Source: Acheta domesticus
Taxonomy: Eukaryota; Arthropoda; Insecta; Orthoptera; Gryllidae
Assembly (NCBI GenBank): GCA_031308135.1
Contig: JAHLJT010008756.1
Location: 131,004,997-131,068,996 of the forward strand
Length of the DNA stretch: 64,000 bases
Direction of reading: 5' to 3'
Position numbers and translations under genes: made by a program. Below, in pieces: positions 42,101-53,290 of this stretch (its first letter is position 1; each line of letters opens with the position of its first letter). Under the pieces are notes generated by a model. That model saw nothing but the letters and a program-made list of their open reading frames with translations, did not search any database and was not told where the DNA came from.

Positions 42101-43530
42101 CACCCCGCCTGACGAGCATGCCCCGCGCCTGTGTTTGACATGACTATCGCGCGAGGGTTGCAGATAGGGCTGCAGATGGAGGACGATGCGCGGAGGCGCG
42201 CCGGGCGCGAGCGAGGGTGAGGGCGGGGCCGGGGGTGAGGTGAGGCGGGGCTTGGGTGGGGAGTGGGTGGGGCGTGGCGAGGAAGAGGGTGGGAGCGAAG
42301 GTGGGGGTGAAGACCGGGTCGAGGGTGGGGAGAGGGCGAGGGCGGGGGCGAGGAAGTGGGCGAGGGCGAGGGCGGGGGCAAGGGCGGTGGCGAGGGCGGA
42401 GGCGAGGGCGGAGGCGAGGGCGGAGGCGAGGGCGGAGGGAGGGCGGAGGGGAGGGCGGAGGGGAGGGCGGAGGGGAGGGCGGAGGGGAGGGCGGAGGGGA
42501 GGGCGGAGGGGAGGGCGGAGGCGAGGGCGGAGGCGAGGGCGGAGGCGAGGGCGGAGGCGAGGGCGGAGGCGAGGGCGGAGGCGAGGGCGGAGGCGAGGCG
42601 GAGGCGAGGGCGGAGGCGAGGGCGGAGGCGAGGGCGGAGGCGAGGGCGGAGGCGAGGGCGGAGGCGAGGGCGGAGGCGAGGGCGGAGGCGAGGGCGGAGG
42701 GGAGGGCGGAGGGGAGGGCGGAGGGGAGGGCGGAGGGGAGGGCGGAGGGGAGGGCGGAGGCGAGGGCGGAGGCGAGGGCGGAGGCGAGGGCGGAGGCGAG
42801 GGCGGAGGCGAGGGCGGAGGCGAGGGCGGAGGCGAGGGCGGAGGCGAGGGCGGAGGCGAGGGCGGAGGCGAGGGCGGAGGCGAGGGCGGAGGCGAGGGCG
42901 GAGGCGAGGGCGGAGGCGAGGGCGGAGGCGAGGGCGGAGGCGAGGGCGGAGGCGAGGGCGGAGGCGAGGGCGGAGGCGAGGGCGGAGGCGAGGGCGGAGG
43001 CGAGGGCGGGTGGCGAGGGCGGTGGCGAGGGCGGTGGCGAGGGCGGTGGCGAGGGCGGTGGCGAGGGCGGAGGCGAGGGCGGAGGCGAGGGCGGAGGCGA
43101 GGGCGGAGGCGAGGGCGCGGGCAAGGGTGGGAGCGGGGGCGGGAGCGGGGTCGGGAGAGGGGCGAGGACGGGGGCGAGGGCGGAGGCGAGGGCGGAGGCG
43201 AGGGCGGAGGCGAGGGCGCGGGCAAGGGTGGGAGCGGGGGCGGGAGCGGGGGCGGGAGCGGGGTCGGGAGAGGGGCGAGGACGGGGGCGAGGGTGGGGGC
43301 GAGGGCGTGGACGGGGCGGGGCCTGGACGGTGACGTGGGCGGGGCGGGGGCGAGGTGTGCGGTTGGGGGCGGCGCGGGGGCGCGGGCGTGGGTGGGGCGG
43401 GGGCGGGCAGGTCGCCGGCGCGGCGGACAGGCAATTAATTTTGCGCAGTGAAATCAAATTACAAACGCGACTTTGCGACCGTCACGTGACAGATGCCGGC
43501 GGGCGCGGGATAAGGATACTCTGGAAAGTC
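42101..43530. repeat. 12-bp minisatellite GGAGGCGAGGGC and G-rich flanks
   Basis: About 60-70 units of GGAGGCGAGGGC run from about 42380 to 43110. Variant blocks are spatially clustered: GGAGGGGAGGGC at about 42436-42520 and again 42699-42766, GGTGGCGAGGGC at about 43013-43070. A 101-bp duplication carries GCGCGGGCAAGGGTGGGAGC at 43115 and 43216. Because 12 is a multiple of 3 and units have no stop, three frames on each strand stay open as tetrapeptide repeats for more than 300 codons. Strong G-quadruplex and R-loop potential. Confidence 0.95.
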
Positions 43531-44930
43531 ACCTGGACAGCGTAAACGAGGAAGGGGTCAGATTAAATTTGTTGTGGCTGTATGATGCTTCTGAGCCAGT
43601 CGCGTGGGCAGAAACCTATACTAGCGGTGGTGGAATTCTCGGTGAGATTGGGTGTGGGTTTGAATCTCTTTTGTTGTGTTTTACCCTTGTGTTGGGCCTT
43701 GTTGGCACTCCCATTCAACATTCACTACCTTTCATATCTGACTCCTTTTTACCAGCTTTTCCAAGTGTCGCATAAGCATGATTTATGAACCCTGTACACG
43801 TTGCACTTTGAATGCATCGTTTGAGATATACCTTGCGGATGGAATGTGAAGCCTGTGCAGTTGGGTCGTGCGCAGATGAAGCCTCCAGGCCATTGCTGAT
43901 ACTATCTAGGTGAGCTAATGTGTTCTATATCCTGAGAATTCTGGACCTGTAGACTGTGTAGGGGACCACTAATCTCGTCTGTATGGTATAGCAAGATCAT
44001 ACTGAGTGTAAAGACCTGTCGGCAATATCACGTGTTGAATGGACGAACCTGCTGAGTTCCTTGATGGCCCTTCTGGAGAACGAGCAGGTCGCAACCTAAG
44101 CAGTGATTCTCCTTTGAATCTAATATGTTAAGAGATTGTTACGAAACTACTGAACACAAGTTTCCGCAACTGCATAAGTACACAACCTGTTTGTACCACA
44201 GTTTCAAACAGACGTTTCACCTCTCAACTGGTCGTTGGCACGAGTTCATATAACTCGTAAAAATGTATTTTCATGAATTTTACGATCTCCAATTTCACAG
44301 TGGTTTTCGCGATTTAAAAATAATCTGGATGTTGGTGGCGCAATTGTGGCTTCAGATTCGGATTCAGTGCGTCGACATACATAGAGGAACATGTGTCAAG
44401 TCTTTGAATCTGACAACTTTTGTTTTTTTGTGTGCCAGTGCAATCTTTTTCATTTTGTATGTGTATTGTAATCTTTAACAATAAAGTCTGCTCAAATGTT
44501 ACATTTTGTATCAAAATCGGGGATGTCGGAGAGACATTTTTTTCTTTTAAATATGTACTACTCGTATTTTAATGTAAATTAAGTGAAATGCGTTATATTA
44601 CATAAATTATAATGTAAGGTATGTAAAGTGTTGTCTTCGCCTTTATTTGAGAAGAAAATATATTTTTAGAAACGAGGACAATAAATCTGTGTCGGTGCAC
44701 TGGTAAAGCGTTAACCCGCATAAATTTCAATTCACGAATAATGAATTAATTTTCTATTTTCCATTGTAAAACTAGTATAATACATGGAAATGGATTCAGA
44801 ATCGAGGACAAAGAAAGGCAATTGAATTCGGTGTCTCTTTTTGCCAGTTGCGTTAAACCGCAAGACGTGTCAAAGGGTTTGATCAATACGATCTGCGTTC
44901 GTGCTTAGTGCGGCGGTTCGACGTTCGGGT
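43531..44930. other. Mixed-composition DNA, nothing recognised
   Basis: 43540-44230 is closer to 45% GC and non-repetitive, then AT-rich. An AATAAAG string occurs at about 44481. No reading frame of note; it could contain untranslated sequence, but nothing supports that directly. Confidence 0.35.
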
Positions 44931-44931
44931 T

Positions 44932-44990
44932 TCTCTCTCTCTCTCTCTCTCTTTTTTTTTCTTTCTTTCTTTTTTTCCTTACGCGATGCT
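44932..44990. repeat. (CT)n, T run and (CTTT)n tract
   Basis: About ten CT dinucleotides pass into a T run and CTTT units. A pure pyrimidine tract of about 50 bp. Confidence 0.9.
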
Positions 44991-45379
44991 TATTTTATTA
45001 TCTTGACACATTTCAAAAACATTACTCGTTAAACGAATATTTTTTATTTCAGCTAATTAGTTTTGAAAATCAAAATATGTCCTTTGAAGAATATGTATCG
45101 TACGTTGATAATTATGTAACACAAAAAACTTTAAACCTGTTGTGAAACATTTTTTATTTGAAAAATGCACGTTGTAACAATCCCCCAAAACTACATTTAT
45201 TTATTATATTACGAATATTTTTGAAAAAAAACTGTCAACTTTTAACACTAGTTTTAAGTTCATTTGCTTCCTGAATTGAAAAGCAATAATTCTCTAAAAG
45301 CACTGAATTATACGTCTTGATGTATGACAGTTTGAGTGAGAAAACATTAACACATGTTACATCAAAGTTTCCTGATGAT
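44991..45379. other. AT-rich spacer, nothing recognised
   Basis: No feature identified. Confidence 0.35.
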
Positions 45380-45735
45380 GCTAACGTACCACCAAGCTAC
45401 CTTCGAAGCAACTTGTCTTTTTTCCTTTGCTTTTTCTTCTCCGTCATATTTTTCATTCTCATCTTCTTCCTGTGATTCATGTCGATTGTGAACCTGTTAA
45501 ATACCTTTAAGGTTGGAAGTCACATGCTTCATATTCATTTTGTCTTCATTTCTTGCCCCAAAACAGTGTTCGATGTGAGCCGAAGATTCAAAATTCTGTA
45601 GTTTCGACCGAGGTTAACCAACAACAAAAATTTTAAGTTTGGTCTTCTCATCGACATTGACGAAATGCATGGTGCACCCTTTTGAGTGCTTTCCGCCATA
45701 AAGCAACACCTGTGAAGCCAGATCATGCGCTAGTT
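45380..45735 (-). pseudogene. Degraded pogo/Tigger-like transposase fragment
   Basis: A minus-strand quasi-open frame with two stops reads VLLYGGKHSKGCTMHFVNV, then EKTKLKIFVVG, a stop and PRSKLQNF. The arrangement GGK-SK...-EK-KL...V-IG resembles the DDE-domain segment of Tigger transposases after the first aspartate. Further on it becomes acidic (QEEDENEKYDGEE). It sits just outside the left TIR of the 45765 element and is probably a separate relic. The match is from memory of the family pattern. Confidence 0.3.
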
Positions 45736-45950
45736 CAGATTAATGCTCCTGTTCCACGCTTATACAGTCGAGTCTGGTTATAGTGAACTTCTGGGAACTA
45801 AGATTTTTTTCACTATATCTGAGGTTCACTATATCTGATATCAAAATTAAAATGAATTTTCCCATAACTTTTGATTTTATTGACATGGAGGTACAACAAA
45901 ATAAGTTAACAATACGAACTGAAAATTTGAATATATTTATTTGTTTTAAA

Positions 45951-46083
45951 GTAAAAGTTCAAAGAGATCCAACAAAAAGATTTCGGACAGTCAAATTTGT
46001 TACATTAAAAACTTTTGTTTGTGGCCTTAATGTAATAAATTTGACTGTCCGAAATCTTTTTGTTGGATCTCTTTGAACTTTTA
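45951..46083. mobile_element. Long hairpin (57-bp stem) inserted in the Tigger-like element
   Basis: Arms 45951-46008 and 46027-46083 are complementary with one or two mismatches around an 18-bp loop. Comparison with the homologous 3.7-kb copy shows it is an insertion: the sequence resuming afterwards (TTTCAAGATATTTATTTGTT) repeats the sequence before it (TTTGAATATATTTATTTGTT). It is either a foldback MITE or an inverted duplication made during repair. Confidence 0.85.
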
Positions 46084-46135
46084 CATTAAATCTATGTGAC
46101 AGACTTATAAAAGAATTTCAAGATATTTATTTGTT

Positions 46136-46310
46136 CTTAAAAAATCAATGAAATTCAATTGCCTGCTACGTACTTCTTTCATTGGTGATTTTTCTAGATC
46201 CTTCTCCAGCGTTCTAGCTCTCCCCATAATTGATTTTGCATTGTCCTCTGTGTGAATTGTAATGCAGTCTTCACACCGTTCTTCGATTATGACCTTTAGG
46301 CGACGATATT
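46136..46310 (-). pseudogene. Transposase C-terminal remnant, second copy
   Basis: The minus strand encodes KVIIEERCEDCITIHTEDN, then RARTLEKDLEK and SRQLNFIDFLRTN, the counterpart of the peptide at 3830-4051. Similarity stops at about 46301, where both copies lose homology. See that entry for the family argument. Confidence 0.4.
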
Positions 46311-47609
46311 GTTTTCAAAGTGCTTAGTGTTGGAATTTGTGTCACTGAGGCGATGTATTATTTTCCAGCAGGGAATTAAATTCCTGCATGTATTTCCTTC
46401 GTTCAGTATAGCCGAGGCTCAAGTTCACTACAACCGAATTTTTCTTTGCTTATTTGAAACGGGATCAGTGACTTACGAGGAGACGGACACGAAAAATTCG
46501 GGGAAAAATTTATTTTTCATATTTTGTGCAATTTTATTCTCGGTCTCCTCCTGAACATTTTGATATGAAAACATGTCGATTCATGTTTTACTACGTTTTG
46601 GCCCCTAAAAAATATTCAATGGAACTATGCAGTAGTTAAGGCACTTAAAGAGTGAGCGTAACCCTTGGAGTAATGTAGAAAAGGGAAAAAATATTATTAT
46701 TTTAGATATTTGCAACGTTCAATTTATGGTTTGCAATTCATAGGTGCACTATTAGTTCACGTCTTGCGTGTTTCCTTTGTTTATTCTTAATAAAACGCCT
46801 ATTGTAGTGAAAAAGAATAGACGTAATTACATTGTTCTAGTTGATTGTTGGAATTTGGTAGAAGTAATTGTATTGTATAACAATAGAAGTAAAGTATTGT
46901 TGTGTAAAGAAAACTCTATTGTAGTGATGAAATAATTAGTTATGTCTGTTGGAAGAAATACCAAATTTACCCACCAACGCATTGCCAAACAACGTGCAAA
47001 CAAGTGTAAAAAAGAAAAAAATGATCTCTTAAAACGAAAATAGGGAAATAATCAGGAAGCTAAAAGAAAAGAAAGAATTGGGAGTTTTCAAAAGACCCAG
47101 AATATGGAACTGGAATGCACTGAGTAATTGAGTACACGCAAAATTTAGTACCAAAAATTTGAAGTCTATTTACTCAAATTCTAGTTTTATTAACTTAAGG
47201 AACATTTATCTCCGGTAAAACTATTAGCACATTCTTAATTTTTTACAGCACTATCTACATGATTTGTAAAGTCATAATCAGCAGCAAAACTACCAATATT
47301 GTCAGCCATTTAAATATAAATAAATATTTGAACTCAAAAAATGTGTAATTTTTTTAATTTAATAAAAATTCCTATTAAAAAACGAATGATTGTATATCAG
47401 AATTTCGAGCTGATTTGCATTAACAAAGAATTAAATGTTAAATATTTTAAAAAATCAACACTGTGAGTAAAATGGTTTTTGAGATACCTGTATGTGTACC
47501 TAAAAATCATAAAATTAACATGTGCAGGAGAGGGATGTCCTTCTGTCCTTAAGATCACTGTAACCGAAGATCACTCTATCCGAGTTCACTACAACCGCAG
47601 TCGACTGTA

Positions 47610-47830
47610 CTTCTACAACGCGTTGGTGTGTGTGGCGCTGTCTATTCTGCCCCGTACGCCCACTGTGCGCCGGCCTCGTTCTCTATGCATTAAAAGCCTT
47701 TCGCTTGCGGAGAGCTCGTTAGCCAGGGGGCGCTGGGGGCGGCGGGCAGGGGGAGGGGGAGGGGCGGGGTGGCGCGCCGCACACACGCGCTTGGAGTGCT
47801 AGACGTCTAGTTGAAGTGGCGTTTGCGCCC
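47610..47830. other. Short GC-rich block
   Basis: CpG-containing, with a GGGGGCGGCGGGCAGGGGGA G-rich core near 47733. No coding evidence. Confidence 0.35.
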
Positions 47831-48320
47831 TTGCTATTGCACTCACAGCTGAGAGTAACACATTCATGTGGATAGACGCCTCGGACTACTCGTTACAGTG
47901 TACAGTCAACTATCCGAGAACACTAAGAAAGTTGGAGTGCTGTGTAGCACTGTTATGATTGCTTTGAAAAGGTTTTTCACTGTATTTTTTATTAAACAAT
48001 CTACACTTGGGAGACTTACACATTCTGAATTAGAATGTTTGCTTAGAATGCTAGAATCACGAACATCTTGACAAATATCTATCAGCACTATACTGTTTAA
48101 TATGGAGGTTGTTATGACTTCTTCCAGATACTGGAGATTATGAAATAGTACCTAAAAATATATGGAACCTAATATTTATTGGCAAAACTAACCGCAACGC
48201 ACAAGTTCGTGAAATGTGTATATCTTGTAAATAAATATAATAGCCTGGTAGATAGTAAATGGATATCGTTATTGCGAAGGGGAAAAAATCTTTAAAACGA
48301 TTTCTGGAGGTCTCTTAAAA
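47831..48320. other. AT-rich spacer, nothing recognised
   Basis: No feature identified. Confidence 0.35.
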
Positions 48321-48429
48321 GGAGCGTCAGCAAGTCTCCTCAGCACCACCTCCCCACCGATTGACCGAAACCACTCGCCTGGTCTCTTCTCGGGCGCGCT
48401 TCCTCCCCCACCACTCCCTGGTGGGCGGC

Positions 48430-48443
48430 GTTGCCATGGCAAC
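48430..48443. promoter_or_regulatory. Perfect X-box (RFX-type) palindrome
   Basis: GTTGCCATGGCAAC is the ideal RFX-family X-box, perfectly palindromic, in CpG-rich sequence that begins at about 48300. In animals such sites are typical of promoters of ciliary genes. A CpG-rich region follows directly, but no coding start was identified; the frame over 48513-48764 lacks an ATG and is Ala/Pro-rich. Confidence 0.5.
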
Positions 48444-49790
48444 AATATCTCCGAGGCCCACGCTAGACTTGTCGCTCTTTAGAGCAAGTTCCAGTTTAAT
48501 GCGGAAGTATATTTGAGCGGCGAAGACCCGCCGAACTCAATCTCGCTGGGGATTTTTGCCCGGGAGGAGGATTTATTAGCCCTCGGCGCCGCCGCCGCCA
48601 CCGCTGCCACCGCCGCCGCCACAGCCTCCGCCGGTCCCCCCCCCCCCAGTCACCGGCGCGCTGCCTCTGCTGGCACTGCCGTTGTTCCCGTTGGCCACGT
48701 TCCTGTCGCCCACCGCCCCGTCACCACCGTCGCTGTTGCCCGCCCCCCTCCCCGTCGTCTCTGATTCCCGTCCTGACCGCCCGTCTTTGCTCTCCCGCCC
48801 CTGCTGCCTTACCCTGAGCCCCGCTCTTGCCGCCTCGCCCTGCCCCTGCCGTCCCGCTCTTGCTGCTCGGCCCCTGTCGCTTGGCGCCACTCTTGTGCCC
48901 CCTCCCCGTCTCTCCCTCCCCACCTCTGCCTCCCCCTCACCGCCTCCCCCACCTGCCCCAACTCTGCTCTCCTCGCCACTACCCCCGCCTGTCATCCCGC
49001 TTCTGCATCCCCGCCCCTACTTCCCAGCCTCTACCTCCCTGCCCTGAAACCTGTGTCTACTTTCCCGCCCTGTATCCCCGCCTCTGCATGCCCCGCCCCA
49101 GACCCCTCCCCTGCCCCCCGCCTCTGCATCTCTGCACTTGCCTCGTGCTCCTGCATCTTCGCCCGTGCATCTCCGCCACTGCGTCCCCGCCCCTGCCTTC
49201 CTGCTTCCACCTCCCTGCCCTGCTTCTTTGCATCTGCTCCCCCTCCCACTCTGCATCTTTGCCCATCTTCATGCCACTGCACCCCTACCCATGCATCCCC
49301 CCTTGCATCCCCCCTTGCTTGTCCGCTCATGCATCTATGTCCGTTCCTCCCGCCCTTGCCTCCCCGCCCTTGCATCCCCGCCACTACATCCCCGCCCCTG
49401 CCCTCCCGCTCCTGCCGCCACCTCTTCTTCCCCGCCCCTCCCTCCCCGCCTCTGCGGATCATCCTCTTTATCCCGTCCTCTGGCGCTCCGCCTCCGGCCC
49501 AACCCTACTCTCCTGTCGCCCCAGCCCTGCCGCCCCGCCCCGCCCCTGTCGCGGCCGTGAAGGAGCCACGCCCTCAATTCCGCCCACCCGCGAGCGCCGA
49601 AGCCCTCGGGGCCTCCCACGCCTCCCGCGCCTTCAAGAGCAGCGCGCGGCGCACCGGCAGAAATTCCGCCCAATGGCCCTCGACCTCCGCTGCCCAACTT
49701 CGCTCCGCGCTCTCCGCCTCTCTCGTCGTCGAGTGCGGCGCGGTACACCGGCGGAAATTCCGACCGATTGCTTTTCGTTTCGACACTAAC
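48444..49790. other. CpG-rich then C-rich island
   Basis: 48444-48590 is CpG-rich and complex; 48580-48640 has GCCGCCACC triplets; 48700-49540 is CCCGCCCCTGC low complexity. At 49560-49780 a CpG-rich end holds a short direct repeat (CACCGGCAGAAATTCCGCCC and CACCGGCGGAAATTCCGACC, about 98 bp apart). Long Pro/Ser/Cys frames are artefacts. Confidence 0.45.
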
Positions 49791-51530
49791 TACGTATTGG
49801 CGTTCTGTAAAAAAATCGTAATTGCTTTGACTTGTACGTTTCCGGGACGTATCTTTCTGCCACTGCGGCAAGGTTCCACTCCATCATCTTATCATTCCCT
49901 TCAGTTTCTACCGTTTTGCATTCACCCGCTCGACATGGAAGTAACAGGAAACTCAGCTTTCTTATACGTTGCCCTCTAAGCATTTTGAATATATTTTAAA
50001 AGAATCATAACTTTTGGATTGTGTTGTGAATTATTCAATAACGTTTAAATGCACTTTCGTATTCGAGTAATTTGAAAATTCACTTGTTAAGTCGAAGGAT
50101 ATAAGATGTCATTTTCAACTTTGAGTGAATTCTCTCTTCTCGGTGGCTAAAATTTTATGAGCGTGTTTGTTTCACTGTCTGCTCACAAAAAAATTCTAGA
50201 ATTTGGATAGTTTTTACATGGGCGATGTGATAAGATTTGGGAATGTCCCATACACCGAAATAATATGCTTTTTTTGAAAAAAACGAAAACATATCAAATT
50301 TGTGCACCCCAAAACGTATTTAATACAATATCTCAATAATTTTCTGTAATTCAGAGGTATACTGTTTGTTCTTCGGTAGTATTGATTTGATGATTTTACA
50401 ATGTTTACAATGTGCTGATTCTACAGATTTTGCTTTGCTGATAATTACACGTCAGCATATTGTGGATAATTAACATCACGAAGAGTCCCAATACCGGCAC
50501 ATTGTAATGCGTATTTTCAGATTTTAATACGCCGTAGTTCGAATCCGCACAACAGTCCGAGAAAAAGTTCGCTTTTATCGAAATTAATGAGATTTCGGGA
50601 AATGAATTCAGCTTGAAACTCTAGAGTTGAATCATATGTCACTTTCACAGAAAAATCATTTCATATGTAACTCGCATGAGCGAACAATTACTTATTTCCG
50701 GGAGCCATTAATTTCGAATTACTTCGAAATCGATTGCTCGCACACTCGAGCACGAATATGTAAGAGACGAGTGCACCACACAGAGGAAATGAAACGCTCA
50801 AAAGTAATAAGAGAGCAGAGAACGGAGGCAGAAGAAGGTAGTCGAAGCAGGTGCGGTGAAGCATGGCCAGACTCCTGCAGTCCACAGACCAGAGCGTGTC
50901 GAGCCGAAAGACGTTACAGGCGGAATAATTTAATTTATGCATTGTTAATTTTGTTACGTTTATTCAAAAAATGTTGAAGGAGTAGAAAGTAGAATGTATA
51001 AAAGTCATGTGTAAAATTAAAAGTATCTAAATGCTAATGTTCTTTTCCACATATGTCCTCTTTTCATGCGCAGTGCATTTAATGCTGTTCGGTAGTTACA
51101 TTACTTTTAAAGGAATCATGTTTTTTAATAATATCATATTATTTCTGGACGTTTTATGCAAAAATCTTGGAATGAAGAAATCGCACCTTAATTCAAGATA
51201 AAGGAACTTAACTTCTCGTCGGAATTCATATATTGTCAATCATACTTTTTAAATCGCAATGCCAGAAAAATTCTTGCGATCGGTGGAAAAGTTTTAAATT
51301 ATTAAATTCAATTGACCCATTCTGAAATTATACTGGAACTGATCTGGAACTTTGAATACTGTCCATGGTTAGTGTTTACCTCATCGATTGCGAAATAATT
51401 TTAAACACATCTCTTCTGCGCTGAAAATTATGCTTCGGTTATTCATATGTTTATAGAAACATTATGTCCATGAAGAGCATCGCGAACAAAATGATTTGTG
51501 TTTTTGTACATCAAAATCTGTTAACCAGGT
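49791..51530. other. AT-rich DNA, nothing recognised
   Basis: About 1.7 kb AT-rich. A 116-codon + frame at 50627-50977 shows no motif. Confidence 0.4.
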
Positions 51531-51800
51531 CAAAAACAGAGTGAAGATTCGCGTAATGGTAACCTAACCTAACCAGTTCAAAAAAGAGTGAAGATTCGTG
51601 TAATGGTAACCTAACCCAACCTAACCAGTTCAAAAAGAGTGAAGATTCGTGTAATGGTAACCTAACCTAACCAGTTCAAAAAAGAGTGGAGATTCGTGAA
51701 AATGGTAACCTAACCCAAGCTAACCAGTTCAAAAAAGAGTGAAGATTCGTGTAATGATAACCTAACCTAACCAGTTCAAAAAAGAGTGAAGATTCGCGTA
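51531..51800. repeat. CCTAA-bearing tandem repeat (about 45-50 bp unit)
   Basis: Six units each contain CAGTTCAAAAAAGAGTGAAG, ATTCGTGTAATGGTAACC and one to three CCTAA/CCCAA pentamers. Unit length varies with the pentamer number. CCTAA is the complement of TTAGG, the common insect telomere repeat, but here it is interspersed in a longer unit. Confidence 0.85.
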
Positions 51801-51849
51801 ACATTCTCAATCAAACCATAACTACCCATCCTTCGGCCTGCGAGGTGAA

Positions 51850-52375
51850 AAGTGAGTGAAATTTTGCCCGCCAGGGCGCGTGCCGCGGGCAAGTGCGCTG
51901 CGCATCAGTCCTCGTGGAACGAGCGTCGCTGGTGGCGGTGTCGTGCCGGGTGTCCGCTTGGCCGCGCTGCGATCGCCGGGCGCGCGTTCCGTCGCGGGAT
52001 CCGTCGTATTAATGCTCGGGATGGATTTAATAGACAGTCGCGCAGACGCGCTCGTCCTGCGAGCGGAAAAGATTCATCAAACTCGCATCGCGCGGGCGGG
52101 CCGGGGAGGGCAGGCGAGGGGACGGGACGGGATGGAAGGGCAAGGGGAATGAGAGAGAGAGTACGCGGGAGGAGGGTGATGAGAGGGAAAAAAAGCGAGG
52201 CGAAGCGGTTCGCGGCAAAGCGAGGCGGGACGGTGACGGGAAGGGGAAGGGCGGGGCAGGGTGAGGTGGGGCGAGGCAAGCCGGGCGGGGCGAGGTGGGG
52301 CGGAGCGGAGCGCAGCGACGAAGGACAGGATGGGGTAGGGCAGATCAACGTGGGGAAGAGAGTTGAGGTAGAGTT
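51850..52375. other. CpG-rich island passing into G-rich sequence
   Basis: 51850-52110 is CpG-dense and complex (possible CpG island). From about 52110 GGGGAGGGCAGGCGAGGGGA-type words take over. No exon is supported. Confidence 0.4.
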
Positions 52376-52935
52376 GGGCGGAGCAAGAGCGCGGCCTGGC
52401 AGAGCAAGGCGAGGTAGAGCGGGATGAGGTAGAGCGGCGCGGGGCAGAGCGGGATGGGGCAGAGCGCGAGGAGGTACAGCGGCTCGGGGCAGAGCGCACG
52501 CGGCGAGGTAGAGCGGGATGGGGCAGAGCGTGCCGAGGTGGAGCGGGGCGAGGCAGGCCGTTCCGAATTAGAGCCGAGCGGGGCAGAGCGCGGCGAAGTG
52601 GAGCGGGGCGAGGTAGAGCGGAGTAAGGCAGCGTACGGCGAGGTAGAGTGGGAGAGTGCAGAGCGCGACGAGGTAGAGTGGGGCGAGGTAGTGCGGGGCG
52701 AGGTAGAGCGGGGTGAGGTAGAGCGGGGCGAGGAAGATCGCGGCGAGGTAGAGCGGGGTGGGGCAGAGGACGCCGAAGTAGAGCCGGGCGGGGCAGAGCG
52801 CGGAGAAGTAGATCGGGGCGTGTAGAGCGGAATGAGGCAGAGTACGGCGAGGTAGAGCAGGAGAGTGCAGAGCGTGGTGAGGTAGAGCGGGGCGGGGCAG
52901 ATCGCGACGTGGTAGACCGGGGCGGGGTGGTGAGT
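52376..52935. repeat. GAGGTAGAGCGGGGC minisatellite, about 15 bp
   Basis: Units of about 15 bp such as GAGGTAGAGCGGGGC and GGGGCAGAGCGCGGC are repeated about 37 times with heavy variation. The minus-strand frames rich in Pro, Arg and Ser are artefacts. Confidence 0.85.
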
Positions 52936-53290
52936 AATACGGGGTGGCGTGGCGTGATGGGGTGGAGTGCGATGCGGGGTGATAAAGCCGAGGTGTGGCG
53001 GTGAGCGATGGAAAAGAATACGTACGAGGGAGGAAATGGAGGCGGGAGTGTACGGGACAAGGCTGAGCAAGGCCGGGGACGGCACGGCAGGGCGGGTAGG
53101 GTGGGTGGGTGGGCGGGCCCCCCCTAACCCAGAGGGAAGGGGAACTGCCGGGTGGCGCAGACCTGGGCGGGGCCGGGCGGCACGGCTCTCGCGCCGAGGC
53201 CCGTGGGCGCAGTATTTAAAGAATCGCTTTCGGATCAGCCCGGACGCTGTCATTTAGTCCCCCGTGGAACGATGGAATGATGGGGCAGAA
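52936..53290. other. G-rich/CpG-rich tail with TATTTAAAG motif
   Basis: GGGGTGGCGTGGCG-like sequence, then a CpG-rich segment. TATTTAAAG at about 53213 in GC-rich surroundings resembles a TATA box, with TCATTTAG about 35 bp downstream. Weak promoter candidate only. Confidence 0.3.

Larger units (their letters stand above)
45765..47607 (-). mobile_element. Pogo/Tigger-like element, 1.84 kb
   Basis: Bounded by TA (45763-45764 and 47608-47609). Ends read inward are CAGTCGAGTCTGGTTATAGT and CAGTCGACTGCGGTTGTAGT, followed by GAACT in both. Subterminal TTCACTATATC/TTCACTACAACC motifs occur near 45820, 46430 and 47590. The left end matches 3679-4030. Only a C-terminal transposase remnant is visible; most of the interior is AT-rich and non-coding. 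A long hairpin (45951-46083) is inserted near the left end. Confidence 0.7.

Noticed and set aside
42061..43545. Several frames of 325-457 codons on both strands
   Set aside because: All arise from the 12-bp G-rich array; Arg/Pro, Gly/Glu and Ala/Arg tetrapeptide repeats have no protein-like complexity.
48513..48764. Ala/Pro-rich frame after the X-box as a coding exon
   Set aside because: No ATG start and it runs through a CCG triplet tract; no donor site that would make a clean exon.
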